DNA of 64,000 nt from Hyalella azteca. Lineage: Eukaryota > Arthropoda > Malacostraca > Amphipoda > Hyalellidae. This document shows positions 1-18,850 of the stretch, piece after piece. The translations under genes were made by a program, and so were the position numbers. The DNA is taken from NCBI RefSeq assembly GCF_000764305.2, contig NW_025937478.1:52124-116123 (forward strand), given 5' to 3'. Each line of letters starts with the position of its first letter. Positions within the stretch are counted from its first letter, which is position 1. The notes under the pieces were generated by a model. The model had not been told where the DNA came from. It searched no databases and saw only the letters and a list, made by a program, of their open reading frames with translations.

Positions 1-5645
<5,645 letters not shown>

Positions 5646-5930
5646 AGAAGTGAAACTGTACATATTAATCTGCGACTACTGGACGATATTTATAGACTTC
5701 AGATCTGCGTTTCTCTTTGAATGTTCGTGAAATTTCGAATTGAGATCGTTCTGTTCTACTTGCAGTTGAAAAACAAAGTGAACCTGTAATGATACAGTTA
5801 CATATGACCATTATTCAGTCCTAACGCGTACAATGAAATTTTAGTATCGTATTTATAAAATAATTATAGTACCTTTGTCCTCTTCTGTAATAGGGGTTAG
5901 ATGAACTCAATAAATGGGATTAATGATAGA
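5646..5930 (+). other. Mi-2 3' UTR
   Basis: AT-rich non-coding sequence between the Mi-2 stop and the plus-strand poly(A) signal at 5909. No ORF continues the family. The exact cleavage site is inferred to lie about 10-30 bases after the signal. Confidence 0.7.
5909..5914 (+). terminator. Poly(A) signal AATAAA for Mi-2
   Basis: Canonical AATAAA, 264 bases after the stop codon and the best placed such motif on this strand before CNOT10 begins. Confidence 0.65.
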
Positions 5931-5933
5931 TCT

Positions 5934-5939
5934 TTTATT
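5934..5939 (-). terminator. Poly(A) signal AATAAA for CNOT10
   Basis: Minus-strand AATAAA, 26 bases past the CNOT10 stop. A second AATAAA overlaps the stop codon itself (5961-5966). Cleavage 10-30 bases downstream would fall across the Mi-2 poly(A) signal on the other strand. Confidence 0.55.
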
Positions 5940-5964
5940 TCCATTGCCATGATGTCAGAATTTA

Positions 5965-8900
5965 TTACATTGAAGCATTATACTTCTTCGGATCAACGGT
6001 CTGCAAATGTTCGAGGGCAAGTTGCTGCGCCTTCTCGAGATGTCCTGAAATGTATAAAATTTTGCATGAATGAACTAAACTTTACTATCTTAATTGTTAA
6101 CAAGTATCACGTTATGTAAAGGTTGTTGTTTATTTAGTTCTCACCTTTCTTCAGGTTAAGGTATATGGCCAACATAACGACACGAGGGGGCTGTCTTCTC
6201 ATATTGTCCCAAATCTGTAACAAAACATTATCTTACTTTGCAATACGCGAAATTATCACGCTGCTTGTTGCACGGGATCGACAACGCGTGATAAATATAG
6301 TCTGGTAGAGATTCATACTTTTATTTCGATTTTATTGCCAACATATTTTTACAATCGAATCATTATGTAAATTTCGTTATAAATTTGCGATACATCGCAA
6401 CAGTAATGTAAAAATTAGGTACGTGAGAAGTACAAACTTCTTTCATGCTCGTTAGTGCTTTGTCGAAGTCTTCTCGGAGTGCAAATGTGACGCTGAGGTT
6501 GTACTTGATCACCAGCTGGTGAGGATCGAGGTTGGAGTTCGCTAGCAGTTCTGCTCACGTTCCGGAACAAACGATATTAGTCGGTATCATCGTATGGACT
6601 TTCTTCTAATTTCTTTAGAAATCCGCCCGCTTGAGGAGGAATTGAGCTGCTCTTATTCGTGTCGCAAAAATGTTAATGAGCGGAAATTACTTGATTCAAG
6701 GAATATGTGAGAAAATGAATGACAACTAAATTTTGCATTAAAGCATTTGGTGCAAATCACTCTCAATATGGTAAGCACACAGGTACAAACCTTCCTCGAA
6801 ATCGTACAGTAGAGTGCCGTCATAGATACTGGATATCACATCCGAGCTCCAGCCTTGCTCCAAATGCTTCACCGCAGGGCTGATTTTGTTCATGAAAACT
6901 AAAGCTTCTGCTGCGTACAGATGACCCAAGTACCTGAGGACGAAAGAATACCACACATTATCCATTATTCATTTTGCTTACCCACATATCAATAAATGAA
7001 CACGAAGCACATGCGATTGCGTTCGCAAGGAATAAATTTACATCCATAATTAATTTCAGACTATCTAGTAATTTTTTTACAACACTTCTCTTTAACTTCA
7101 CTTCTTGCTGTTTGTTTGTCTGCTACAAATCTTACAATCGATATTTAACACACTTCTACCTGTCCAATCGATCTGAAATTTTGCACACTTGCGTAAAGTC
7201 GGAGACAATGCTTGAATCAATTAACAGAATAAATAATTTTAAAAACTACATTATTTATATATATTAAAAAATAAAATTATTTCTTTTACATTTATAAAAA
7301 ATAATAAATAAATTCATTGTACATTAGTAGCATCGGAGACACTAGCCTTTTTAAAAGTGTTGCCTTTAAAAAGTAATTTTAAAATGCATACTATTCAGTT
7401 TCAAATAATCATCACTAGTAATAAACCAAGATTTGGAAAGCACATTGACAAGTTCACCAGTGTCGATCTTAAATCCTGATTTCCAACGATGTATGCAACA
7501 CGATCAATATCTACGGGGTCTTGCCTCGAGACAAGTGGATGAGAATGGTCACAAATTCTCATGCAAAAGACACTGCCAAATTTATAGTCTGTTCGGTCCA
7601 TGTTTGTTTCTACTTTCACCTTACCTCATGTCGGTCCAATTTTTGGACTACTATTTGAGCTTTCAATCTTACTCCTGAGCTATTACTCAACCGGCTATTG
7701 ATCTGTTCGTTGAATATAACTTGACAAACCTGAAGTGAATAGCAGCAGGAGTTGACGACGTAGCAGGAGATGACGTGACCAGACTGATGAGGGCAGAGGC
7801 GTGGGTGAGAGCGCCCTGGTGGTCGTCGAGACAGAGATCAGTGTAGGCAGCGCAGCAGAGGACGGCGCACTTCACACGACGCACTTCGTCAGGACGCATC
7901 GGAAGGGACGGTAGGGCGGGAAACAACTGTCGCTGCTCTGCTCGGCATGCGTCCGTAACATTATTCCAAGGCAATAAATTGCTCAAAATGTATTAATAAT
8001 AAAAACTTACGTATAGATTAACAATCATCGCAGACGAGCTGTCCTCTACAACTTTTTTTTAGTTTAGCATATTAGTAACTACCTGAAAATTAGTCAATGA
8101 TCCACTAAAATGTTAATTGATGAACTAAATTGGATGAAAACGATGAATTAGAGTAAATATCGAAAACTGCCTTCATAATTGAACACGAGCATTTATTCGG
8201 CTTTGTCCAGCATAGATAATCCCTGCAATTTTAGAATCCAATTATACCGAAACCCTTTACTAATAAAAAAATTACTAGAACTTTATCTCGCCTTTTGTAA
8301 TAAAATACGAAAAAAAGTATTTTGTGTGTTTCTAATGCCAATTTTTATTCACAAAGACCAATTTAAAAATTAAACTCTTATAGTAGATCTAATCCTATCC
8401 TCATAATTTTGCTATGCTTCACTTTTCTCCCACTGTGAATCGAATTTCAGATCCAAGTAATACTCAGACGCGATAATTACAGTAGATACGCGGTCAAACG
8501 GTCGATATATTCACGACGTTATATTCAAACACACTTTGAGTGAGTTGAGAAATATATTTAGGACAATGGCTTGAATGATATCTGACTACGTACCAGATGT
8601 GCCTAATTAAGTTTTAATTATACATTATAAGATACGAGAAATTTAAAGCAAAGATGCTTACTTTCAAGCTCGTCGAGATCACGGCTGGATGTAGGCAGGA
8701 GCTTCAGGGCGTTCTGCAGGCAAAGGCGGCCAAAAGGAAGCTTCGGCTCCGGGAATGCCGAGTCAGAAGGAGCTTCACCACAGCTGTGGCCGTGACGAAG
8801 AGGTTCATAATTGCATTCTATAGTCAATATGATCTTTTCTGGCACGTCTGCTAATATGTTTTACGTGAAACAAATAAAATTCATTTTTAAAGCAGTACAA

Positions 8901-11055
8901 CGCATATTCTTCAATACTGCGGGAAGGACGAAAAAATAAATAATGAATGGTCGTCTTTGCATATTTACAAAGACAAATTGCAAGTAGGACAAAAGCAAAT
9001 TAAATACACGTTACCAGTTTGTTTGCATATTTGTAAGTCACTCCCACACATGTTTGAGTACAATTTATACTGCATCGAAAGTGAATATATAAGAATGCAA
9101 AAAATTATTCTGGAAAAGGCTACTCACCTGTTCCATGAAGAGCAGCGGGAGGGAGGGGGGATGAGGAGGAGCTTCGAGAGCATCCCATTGCCCAGCTTCT
9201 TGACGCCAGCAGGTGCCGCGTCTTCTAATTCTTTCCTTTTCTGTCAGAAGGGAAAAGTCGCGGCATAATTGAAAAACTACGATGTTAATAGTGTTACTGA
9301 TAATTATGATTGCAGCATAATCGTTAGCTTAAACTTTCATAATTAAATAAATTTATTAAAACGCCCCGAACAAGAATCTGATGAATATGGGATGGGATGG
9401 GTTCGAGGCCCCTAGCCAACCGTGATATTTCTGAATTTCTGGTCGAAATAAGCAAGGTGGCCGAGCGCTTTATTAAAGCAAAATTGAAGCAGTGTTGTCA
9501 TCAGTCACAGCACAGCCTGTTCGAGACCCCCAACAAGCTGTAAAAATTCTGTGTTGCTCAGAATTGGCGACAGACCTGATGGTCTGATTTTCAACGTCGA
9601 TATTGCTGCATTATACGATAAAACGCTACGGTACTCTTCAATGGTGACATCATAAATAACATAGAATTCTGAAAAACCTTTATCCTGTCGCACTTGGAAT
9701 TTCTTTATTCATTTATATGTCTTATTTAGGTAGATTTCCTTTTTTAAATCAATAACTAGAAAAGTTGATTGTACAGAAATCGGTTTCGAATGAGCTGTGA
9801 GACTTAAAGAAAGCAGATACGACATGAGAGTAAGAATACGCAGATACGACATGATAAATAAGTAAGCGACTCCACTTATGGTAATGGAGAGCTCGGCAAT
9901 TCATACAGAAATGGTAGGTTAATCAACAGACCCAGTGGTGGACAGCAATGCAGCACTCGGCGAGATGCAGCCACAGACGCGGGTTTTTAGGATAGAGCTG
10001 CAGCGTCTCTATGAAGAGATCAAAAGCCGCGAGCACCATGGGAAGCGTGTTGAAATGCAGCATCGAGCACCCCATGTTGTAGCACAAAGTCGCGTTCACC
10101 TTCGCGCAGTTATTGTACAGGGACGGGACTTGTCCATCCGCGGCTGGTTTGAACGAATGCAAAATTAAAACTGATGTTCATACTTCTGGATAATCATAGG
10201 TGCGCAATTATATTCATTCAATGGAAAATTCGATGAAACAATTCAAAAAATGGTGCTCAATGACACCATTCAAAATTTTAGAACTATGATGAACGAAAAA
10301 AATTGTATATGTATAATATTGGCAGAACAAAGAATTCAATGTTAGCAGATATCAATATAACACAAAAAACAGTCAGTTTTGTAAGCAGTTAGTAGAATTG
10401 CTTTATTACCCTTTTTACTCTGTTCCTTGACGAATGTGTTGATGGCTTTATCAAAATGGGAGAGCGCTAAGGCAGGCTTTTCAGACCGCCAGTTCACTAC
10501 GGCCAGGTTATTGTAGAACCAAACGTCCTGCGATGGCACATCGCGGCTGCATGTAATTCGGTTCATGTTGAATTATGTCGTTTATAACTCGAGTTAGAAA
10601 AGAGATCAACTGACTTTAAGTCCATTTTGATTCATCTTATACACATAATTCATGAACAAAAATACAGATATGGTTAAAAGCTGACGCAGTGACATTAAAT
10701 ATAGTTAGTATGTCTAACAATATACGATATTTCAAGGAGATATCAGCTGGCTCTGCAACATACAAGAGCTGAAGGCCGCCACAAATAACGAGTAGGAGGT
10801 TCTTGCATACCGCGTAATGGCACAGTTGTGGGCCAGAGGAGCGGCTTCAGGGATGGCAGTGCGAGCGTTTAGAACTTTAAGAGCCTTCTGAGGCTGACAC
10901 TGCATGTGCCGGACCTGGCTCTTCAGGCATATCTGGCTCAGTTGCTGCGGCCAAAAGAAATATAGATTAACTTTTTAATCATAAATATGCACAAAAGCAG
11001 CTGTGGTCTTGCGTAACATTCAATTTCAAAGTATCAACATTGAGCTTCTGTGTTC

Positions 11056-11099
<44 letters not shown>

Positions 11100-14000
11100 A
11101 GATATTAGCAGAAAAATATCAAATACTGAGAGAAGAATGATCATGAAGTAGAAGTAGTTCTACATCAGCAACAGAACTATGAGCAGAGAGATTGTAGTGG
11201 CGATATTAGCACAACTTGTGTATTTGATGAATTTATATACTATCACTACGAAATACTATTTCTAAATCGTAAGCACTCCAGCACTATGCAAAAAAAAACT
11301 GAATGTTAGAAAGTCATTTTATAACAAATAATAAAAACAATGCAACCTTACCAACTGATCTCCACTGCTGACCGCTTGTAGGATAGCAACCTTCATCTCC
11401 TTGGCCGCCAACTTAGGCTGGCAGAATGACAACATCGTGCGCACGCTTTGCACTTGCAAACGACGTCGCAGAGCCTCTTGATCAATGCAGGCTTCCTTTG
11501 GAGATCCTACTTCTGCACTCGTGAATTCTGCGCCGTCCCCTCCACTCGCAAAGTTTCCTGCTGTGTCTCCAGCAGAAGAACTGTTACCTGACATTGGAAT
11601 TATTTGGCGACTTGAAGTAGGTAACGCTCACAAAATTACACTTCAAAAAATAATTATAATCAATGACTAGGTTTCATAATAATTTTAAAATTGGAAATCA
11701 CCAATAACATTTAGGATTATTAAAATAGTTGGAGGGAATGATAGTTTATGATAAGAGAGCAACTCACAACGATACACAACATAATTATGCTACTAAAATA
11801 AGTTTCCACATTATGCTCACCCAAGTTCAACTAGAAACCAACATATTCAAGGTTCAAACCAACCTGCGCCAGGAGGTGAAGATGGCAGAGCAGCAACTCC
11901 AATCTCACTAAATAGCAAAGAAGTTAGATCAAATCATATAAAACTTTGTATGTCTAGTTCATTATTTATGGACATGTTTTTAAATAATAAATTTATAATT
12001 AGTCATTAGGCTGCATTTATGGAGCAAAAAGTTATTGAACCACCAAACTTTATCAAGAGACCTTCATTTTTACACAATTGAATTTATAAACTGTAATGGA
12101 TTCATATGAAGTAAAAAATCAATTATCTTTTATAATTGCTGTAACTAACTCCCATGCATGAAACAGTGGGTTTTAAATCACATGAAGGATAACCTCAGAG
12201 TCTACTGACATGTTTTCAGCTTTGAAAAAATATCAGAAATGAACATGTAAAAGATACCTACATTGTGTAGTATATATTGAAATCTGCTAAAGAGACAAAT
12301 TTTCTGCGGCAAACATACCTGTGAGCAAGCGGCTGGTGGGGGGATGACATGACTGTTTCACCTTCAGAAGAAGGCAGAGGTTGGGGCAGGAAAGTGGTGC
12401 GCGTGCGCTCAATTACAGCCTGAGCGTTGTCAGCACTCGAGATTTGGATGTGGGAAGAAATGAGCAGCAGGCAAACCCTTACCCCCACCATTTCATCTGT
12501 AGGATATTTTTTGTCAACTTGACGCTGGAATAGAACCACAGCACATTTTTGAACACTTTTGGTGAAGACTTTTTATTCACTAATTTTTTTATTATTTTAT
12601 TACCAATTTCAGCCTCAGTTTTGAATATTAGCTGTTTTAAAACTACCTGAAATGACAAAATTATTCAATAAGACACATTGAATGGGAAATTCAGGCTTGT
12701 TGAGAGACAAAAATTGTTAATGATATAATCCTTGGAGAAATGATTTAAGCACTTTTTTCTGTCTTTTTCTTGTAAAGCCCAGCAAGTTATTTATATAGAG
12801 CTAACCAACTGGAGAAACAATTTGAAAAGAGTTGAGTGAATTTGGTAGAGAATTCTGATAAAAACCTTGTGAATGAAATTGAATTGAATTTATAATTTTA
12901 CTACTTACACTGCTGTTTAGCAGGAAAACCTATTGAAAGATCAAACTTCATTATATAAGCATGTACTTTTGAAAAATATTGTAAAGCATCTATGACAGTG
13001 ACAAATCTATTAAATAAAGATGCATAAATAATTATTTAGAGCACTTGCTCACCAAGTGACTCAATGGCATCATAAAGAGGCTTGAGGAGTTGGATGACAA
13101 CATTATACTTGAGTTGGTGGTAGTACACCACTGCCAGGTTCAGCACTGCTATCAATGGTTCATTTGATGAGGGCACTTCAGGTAGGCGACCAGGGCCTTG
13201 GCTCTTGCTGTACTGAAATGTCCACTCAAATAAACATTTATTGGTAATTATGTCTCATGGTTTATGGCAAGATACATAAAGTTTCCCTTGGGCAATATCT
13301 TGTCCTCAATCACTATATATAATTGATGAAGTAAAGTGTCCTTTCTCAAACAATTTCCAAAGTTTTCACAAGAGCTTTTTTTAAAGGCACATTATACTTC
13401 ATCAATGAAATTTCACAAGATTTTCAAGTAATGGGTTGAGGAGGTAGTTTACATATTCAAATTCAAGACACAAATTTTATAAAAAAAACATGTCAAAATA
13501 TATACCTTGATACACATTTGAAAAAAATTACTTTTATTTTTAATTTTTACTATCAAGCTTAGCACTATTGAAACAGAAATATGTGATGCAGTAGGATGAC
13601 AAATATTATTGCTATCATCATATTTGTTAAGAATATAATAACTACTATCTGGTACAGAAATATACATACTTTACCTGGGCAATAACTTCTTGAAGAGCTT
13701 TAAGGAATGCATCCACATTTGTAAGACCACTCAGGAAGAACTCACAAGCTGCCTTGTTGTGCTGAACCTGCAATGAGCTTACATATAAATAAATAATATG
13801 TCAACATTCAATGACCATGACCAATCATTTGCTCAAGCGTTTGGATTGAAATTAGAAGAATTTGGAAATTGTGTTGCCAAGGTCAGATTTTTAGGCTCAA
13901 GTTGTTGCCAGTATTATTAAGGATTCATCACCAATACTACCTAAAACTTCAAGATTTCCTACTAAATGATAAGTGTCATTTAAATAGAAATGTGTCAGCA

Positions 14001-15403
14001 AGATCTTCTGCAGACATTTATTTTTAAGCTGATTTGTCACCAAAGAATCTATAGTTATTTGCTCACCCTCTGTGCTCTGGATATATAATTGAAATGGATT
14101 AAATGATCAAGTCAACACTGTTTTAAAAATTAAAATATAGATTTATCATCTAACAATATACACAAAAATATTTACATAGAAAATATTAAACTAAACAAAA
14201 TTATATTAGCTAACTTGAATATTTTCATAGATCCTAGCATATAAAAAAAAAAATGAATTGAATCCAGGCACATTAATTTTCAATAAAACCTCATAACTCT
14301 CAGAGTTTAAAGAATTTAATGAAATTTGAAATATTCCAGCTCACAAGGTGCCATCCTATAATAAATATAAAAGAATCTGGTCTTTGAGATATTGGAATGA
14401 TAGGTCATAACTTGGAAAACCACATTTCAACTACCATGTGGGCAACATATCTATTTTTCAAGGTAATGTACAACTAGAGCTTTCCTGACTTTTTTGGAGC
14501 TGCAAGATTCCCTCTAGTTGAATTATCTCCTACCTATCTAATTGTTACCAGATGTGCATAATTGAATCATGAAGATATAAAATTATTGGAAAAATGTTAG
14601 TTTGAAGTTTTAATATTTCAGTTATAAGTATGATCGTCAACAAGAACCTCTCAGATGCTAAATTACAGGGTTGGTGATTTTTTTGATTTAAAAAAAAATC
14701 CAAAAAATAAGAAATCAACTATTTTTTATTTTTTCATGATTTTTTTTTTATTTATTTGATTTTTTTTATTTTTTCAGCTTTTTTGTCTTTTTGAAAGGTT
14801 ATTTTTTATGTTGCAATTAGCCTACTAACAATAACAGTATATGGATCATAATGGATGGCCAAAAAGGGCACTTATTGCCTTCAATAATGGCCAACAGGCC
14901 AAGGTGGTGTTTACCACTTAGGGATTATTGGGTAAACAATTATTGACAAGTCTATTCATTAGCTTTGTAAAGTTTGTATGGAGCAAGGTAATGGACTAAA
15001 TATTGACCATTTAACTGGCTTCAATATACAAAAACACTTCAGGAATGCAGATCTTCTAAACATTGAAAAGTCACACAACAGATAGGGAGCTGATAGCACG
15101 GTGCACAACACTATCAATAGATCTACTAGTTTTATGTCATATAAATGTACAAGATTCTACCTTTTATACACACTGACTAGTATAGTGACTGATATTATTA
15201 TTATATTATGACTGACTAGTCAGTTTCATAACATATTTTACCTTTACATCATTTGGTCTGAGTTCTTCCAGTTTCAATAAGGCATTTAATGCATTCACAT
15301 AATTAAAATTTTGAAATTCAGTTAATGCTTTATGAGCCAATTCCTTTTCTGATGATGTCACTTCAATATCAACCCTATTCTGCCAATTTGCTTGCTTTGA
15401 CAT
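5965..15403 (-). CDS. CNOT10: CCR4-NOT transcription complex subunit 10 (complete, 17 exons)
   Basis: Exons in transcript order: 15403-15242, 13767-13675, 13212-13045, 12646-12604, 12496-12319, 11907-11864, 11587-11352, 10944-10811, 10546-10410, 10143-9932, 9240-9128, 8783-8662, 7937-7730, 6933-6791, 6550-6438, 6214-6145, 6044-5965. They sum to 2256 bases with every phase joining: 751 residues, against about 744 in human CNOT10. The chain is TPR-like and helical. Recognisable blocks are EKELAHKALTEFQNFNYVNA, AVLNLAVVYYHQLKYN, FYNNLAVVNWRSEKPALALS, CYNMGCSMLHFNTLPMVLAA, PKNPRLWLHLAECCIA and RRQPPRVVMLAIYLNLKKGH. Known role: cytoplasmic CCR4-NOT deadenylase module with CNOT11. The start MSKQANWQ at 15403 is preferred over an in-frame ATG at 15436. 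Less certain: the acceptor near 7937 and the donor at 13045 (GTGCTC used instead of a better GTGAGC, because only it keeps the frame). Confidence 0.93.
9395..9610 (+). mobile_element. tRNA-derived SINE, diverged copy inside a CNOT10 intron
   Basis: It has a B-box-like GGGTTCGAGGCCC, then TTCTGGTCGAAATAAGCAAG, GGTGGCCGAGCG, a second GTTCGAGACCC and the tail AGAATTGGCGACAGACCTGA. This order matches copies at 28545-28760 and 61283-61545. It is antisense to CNOT10 and its 5' A box is eroded. Confidence 0.65.
11059..11097. repeat. (TA)n microsatellite
   Basis: An uninterrupted TA run of about 32 bases with a short imperfect extension, inside a CNOT10 intron. Confidence 0.95.
13768..15241 (-). other. 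Long first intron of CNOT10
   Basis: Non-coding AT-rich sequence with a T/A low-complexity block at about 14670-14800. No conserved exon or recognisable element was seen. Confidence 0.8.
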
Positions 15404-15960
15404 TCTGATAAAACAACTACCAAGACCAGGTAGCACGTTAAGAAAAAGGGTAAAATTATTTAAATTTAACCAAACTTAAAAATCTGCACAGAGCACTAAG
15501 CTGTCACCAGTCAACAAGACAGTTATTTTGCTGTTTGTTGCTGATGTATGGATGGTGATGAATACTGAAGGAAAAGTGCTATTTGTTGTTGTTTGGTGAT
15601 TATTGGAGCTTCAGAGACCATGCAGCTCCACAACAAGAGGGCAATTTGTTGAAGATGTAGCCACAGCAACTGTGGGCAAATGAAGATCAACAGCACAGAG
15701 CAACAATAGCTAACCAAAATTAACTAGTAAGTAGGGGTGTATATTCAAGTATTATCAATCATGGAATATTTTGCTCAGGGCAATACTGAGGTCAGTATAT
15801 TTCAAAATTACATAATAATGATAATAAAACAAGTGCTACTCTATTATACTGAAAGTGGTACCGAGAACAAAGAAATGTCAATGAATCCCAGTGAGTATTT
15901 AGAGGATGCACTACCTTGTGATGCACATGAGAACGTATTTGGTAGGTGAGGGTCCAGCCT
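15404..15960. other. CNOT10 upstream region
   Basis: It should hold the CNOT10 5' UTR and promoter. CAA/TTG-rich short repeats lie at about 15520-15720. No TATA box or initiator could be assigned with confidence, and no gene was seen. Confidence 0.5.
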
Positions 15961-15969
15961 GGGCGGCTC

Positions 15970-18260
15970 ACCCTGGAGCCAATAGGCCTTGAATAAGCAA
16001 TATTTAATGTAACTATTCAAACAAGGATCTCCTATGTGCAGGGTTCTGAAGGAGCAAAAGGGTAATGAGAACACATGACCATGAAAAATAAAAGCACCCT
16101 TCACATATGCAGTCATTACATTATTGTTGCTGTTGTTAGTTGCGACCAGTCGGGAGGAAGGCACCAGAAGGGGGGCGATGGGCGAAGGCAGGAAGGGCTG
16201 CCAGGAACGCCGCTGCCTCCATGGGGCTGTCCCACAGTGAGGAGCCGCTGAGGGACATGGGGAAGGTGGGGCAGGTGGAGCAGGCAAATAGATGCTGGAT
16301 GGAATGGAGGGGATCCCTGCACTCTGGGCAGGCGGAGCTAGGGGAGCATCTGATCCTAGCAGAGTAGGATGCCAGGGAGCTGCAGTATCCCGAGCAGAGC
16401 TGGGATAGCGCTGAACGGTAAGGACGAGGGAGTGAGGCCTCCACTGATGCAATCAGTGGTGGTGGGGCTGCGAGGATGGCATTGATAACATCAGTCGCCA
16501 CAACGCGGGAGGCAATCTCCCTGCAGAGGGACCGCTTGGCCTCTCCATAGGCACCGGTGGGCATGATACCATTAGCCAAGAACAGTGTGACCAAACCTTG
16601 ACTGGATGGAGGCTTTCATGGGGAGGTCCCCAAGTGGAGCAGAAGCGATGCGGAATGAGGTATGGGAGGCCTGGAGGGCGCTAGCAAGGAACTGGGCACA
16701 AGCCAGGTCGAGGTGAGCAGACAATGGGAGGACACTTGTCTCCTGGTGAAGATGGGCGATCGGGGCCATTTTGAGGCAGCTGGTGGCTAATCTCAATACA
16801 GTGTTTTGTATGGTTTGAAGGCTGGCAATTGCTGTGCGTGAGGCAACAGGGTACCAGATAGGGCTGCATAGTTGAGGATTGGGTGCGTGATGGTTTGGTA
16901 AGTGGCAATAATGTCCTCCTTGGAGAAGCCCCAGTTGGTACCAGCAAGGGCTTGGTACCAGCAAGGGCCATGTGGGCCGAGTTGCTTGAGGTGAAGGACC
17001 GTGAGGCCGTCTGGACCTTGGGTGGAAGAGTTGTTGGCGATGGCAAGCTTCACCATGTCGGGTGTGAAAGGGGAGAAGACCCTGTCGAGGGGATGTTCAG
17101 CCCGGATTCAATGTATAAGGTGGCATGTGGAGGGGCTTTGAGAGTGATGAGCAGTCAAAGTGAAGAGTTTACATAAGGCAGAGAAAATCTTGAGCTGGGA
17201 GGAGAGGGAATTCAGACCAAATTGGATTGGCTGATTGGGGGCAGGTGGTTACGCTTTCCGGCTAGGGAGCGAAGGATATTCCAGTGCTTGGACTGGTGCG
17301 TGCTTCTGCTGCACGATGCAAGATGCATTTGCCAGGTGTTCCTAACATGGGCCTGTATGGAAATAAAATTTCCAGGTTGAGTTCTGGGAGCCGGGGTTCG
17401 GTTGGGTTGCATGCTCTGATGTCATCCCATTGCTTGATGAGCAACGGGGTGCCAGGGTTGACTGAAGAGGAAAAGTCCTTCCGGAAGCCAGCAGGGATGT
17501 GCTGTCTGGCAGCAGACGCCAGGACTCCTCTCTGGATCAACTCGCCACCACACGAGGTGGAGGGAGGGACCGTCTCGAGTGCCGCCTCAATGGCTGCCAT
17601 GTAGGTGGGCCAGTCAGCTTTCTTAAAGTTGACGTAGGAGTGAGCGGCCCGGGGGGACGATGAGTCAGCAGAGGTAGGAAGATGGATCAGGATGGGCTGG
17701 TGGTCAGAGTTAAGAGCAACTTGAGGAGTCCAAGAGGTGTTGAGTAGTAGATGACTGCTGGTGATGGCAAGATCCAGTGAGGAGGGCGGGCCATGGTAGG
17801 GGAGGCGGGTAGGCAAGTCCTCATTGAGGTAGGCGAGGAGGGAGCTGAAGATGAGTTCGTCCACTGAGGTCCCTCTTGCTGTGGCTCTCTGGTCTTTTGT
17901 GTGGGAGAACCAAGAGGGATGATGGGCATTAAAATCGCCCACTATCAGACAGTCATTCGGGATTGTAACAATGCCTGAGAGATCCAGGGAATATCCTGGG
18001 GGGCAGGAGGAGGCTGTTGGGATGTAAATGTTGATTATGCAAAGGGAGGAGCCATTAAGAGGGGTGAAGACAGCTGTGGCCTCCATTGTGGTGTCGCCAT
18101 TCAGTAGGGGGGAGATGTTGCACCCAGTATATGGGATGTTGCAGCGGATCAAGATGAGACTGCGGAAGGTTCGGAACTTTGGTGAGACGGGTTGGCGCTT
18201 GCAGTGATTGTGAACGTTTGAGTCGAACTCTGAATTTCAAGTCCTCAAAATTTTCATTGA
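15970..18260 (-). pseudogene. Jockey/R1-type non-LTR retrotransposon, internally deleted
   Basis: Read on the minus strand. An AP-endonuclease domain (18152-17262) has the catalytic blocks IVGDFNAHHPSW, SSLDLAITSS and NSDHQPILIHLP. It is followed by the start of a reverse transcriptase (STQGPDGLTVLHLKQLG, about 17056-16985). The sequence then jumps to the RT thumb (GTNWGFSKEDIIATY, THPILNYAAL). The palm with the YxDD motif is missing. The 3' end of the ORF (16594-16136) holds a CPEC...HSIQHLFAC zinc motif typical of this clade's C terminus. Several frame changes break the ORF and the 5' end is absent, so it cannot retrotranspose by itself. Clade assignment is by motif only. Confidence 0.85.
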
Positions 18261-18452
18261 TCAAATTATAAGGATTAGAACTTTTAATTTGTTATTACTA
18301 TTGTGAAAAGGAGAGGGGCACCTGCCCCATGCCAGCCTTGCCTGGCACAATGGGTAAGAATAGAAAGAGGAGACAAAGTGAGTCACCTCAACCTCATCAA
18401 TCTGGTAAAAAAATCCCATCCGACCTACTTGACCAAAGCCAGCTCTCACTTA
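18261..18452. other. Unassigned sequence before the assembly gap
   Basis: It contains a short plus-strand open stretch (MGKNRKRRQSESPQPHQSGK) that runs into the gap and could be the start of a retrotransposon ORF1. The evidence is too short to call a gene. Confidence 0.3.
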
Positions 18453-18850
18453 NNNNNNNNNNNNNNNNNNNNNNNNNNNNNNNNNNNNNNNNNNNNNNNN
18501 NNNNNNNNNNNNNNNNNNNNNNNNNNNNNNNNNNNNNNNNNNNNNNNNNNNNNNNNNNNNNNNNNNNNNNNNNNNNNNNNNNNNNNNNNNNNNNNNNNNN
18601 NNNNNNNNNNNNNNNNNNNNNNNNNNNNNNNNNNNNNNNNNNNNNNNNNNNNNNNNNNNNNNNNNNNNNNNNNNNNNNNNNNNNNNNNNNNNNNNNNNNN
18701 NNNNNNNNNNNNNNNNNNNNNNNNNNNNNNNNNNNNNNNNNNNNNNNNNNNNNNNNNNNNNNNNNNNNNNNNNNNNNNNNNNNNNNNNNNNNNNNNNNNN
18801 NNNNNNNNNNNNNNNNNNNNNNNNNNNNNNNNNNNNNNNNNNNNNNNNNN
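18453..18850. other. Assembly gap (398 N)
   Basis: Run of N. Any reading frame through it is meaningless. Confidence 1.

Noticed and set aside
12903..12923. Microexon in CNOT10 (21 bases with good splice sites)
   Set aside because: It breaks the phase with both neighbouring exons, while direct joining at 13045 keeps the frame.
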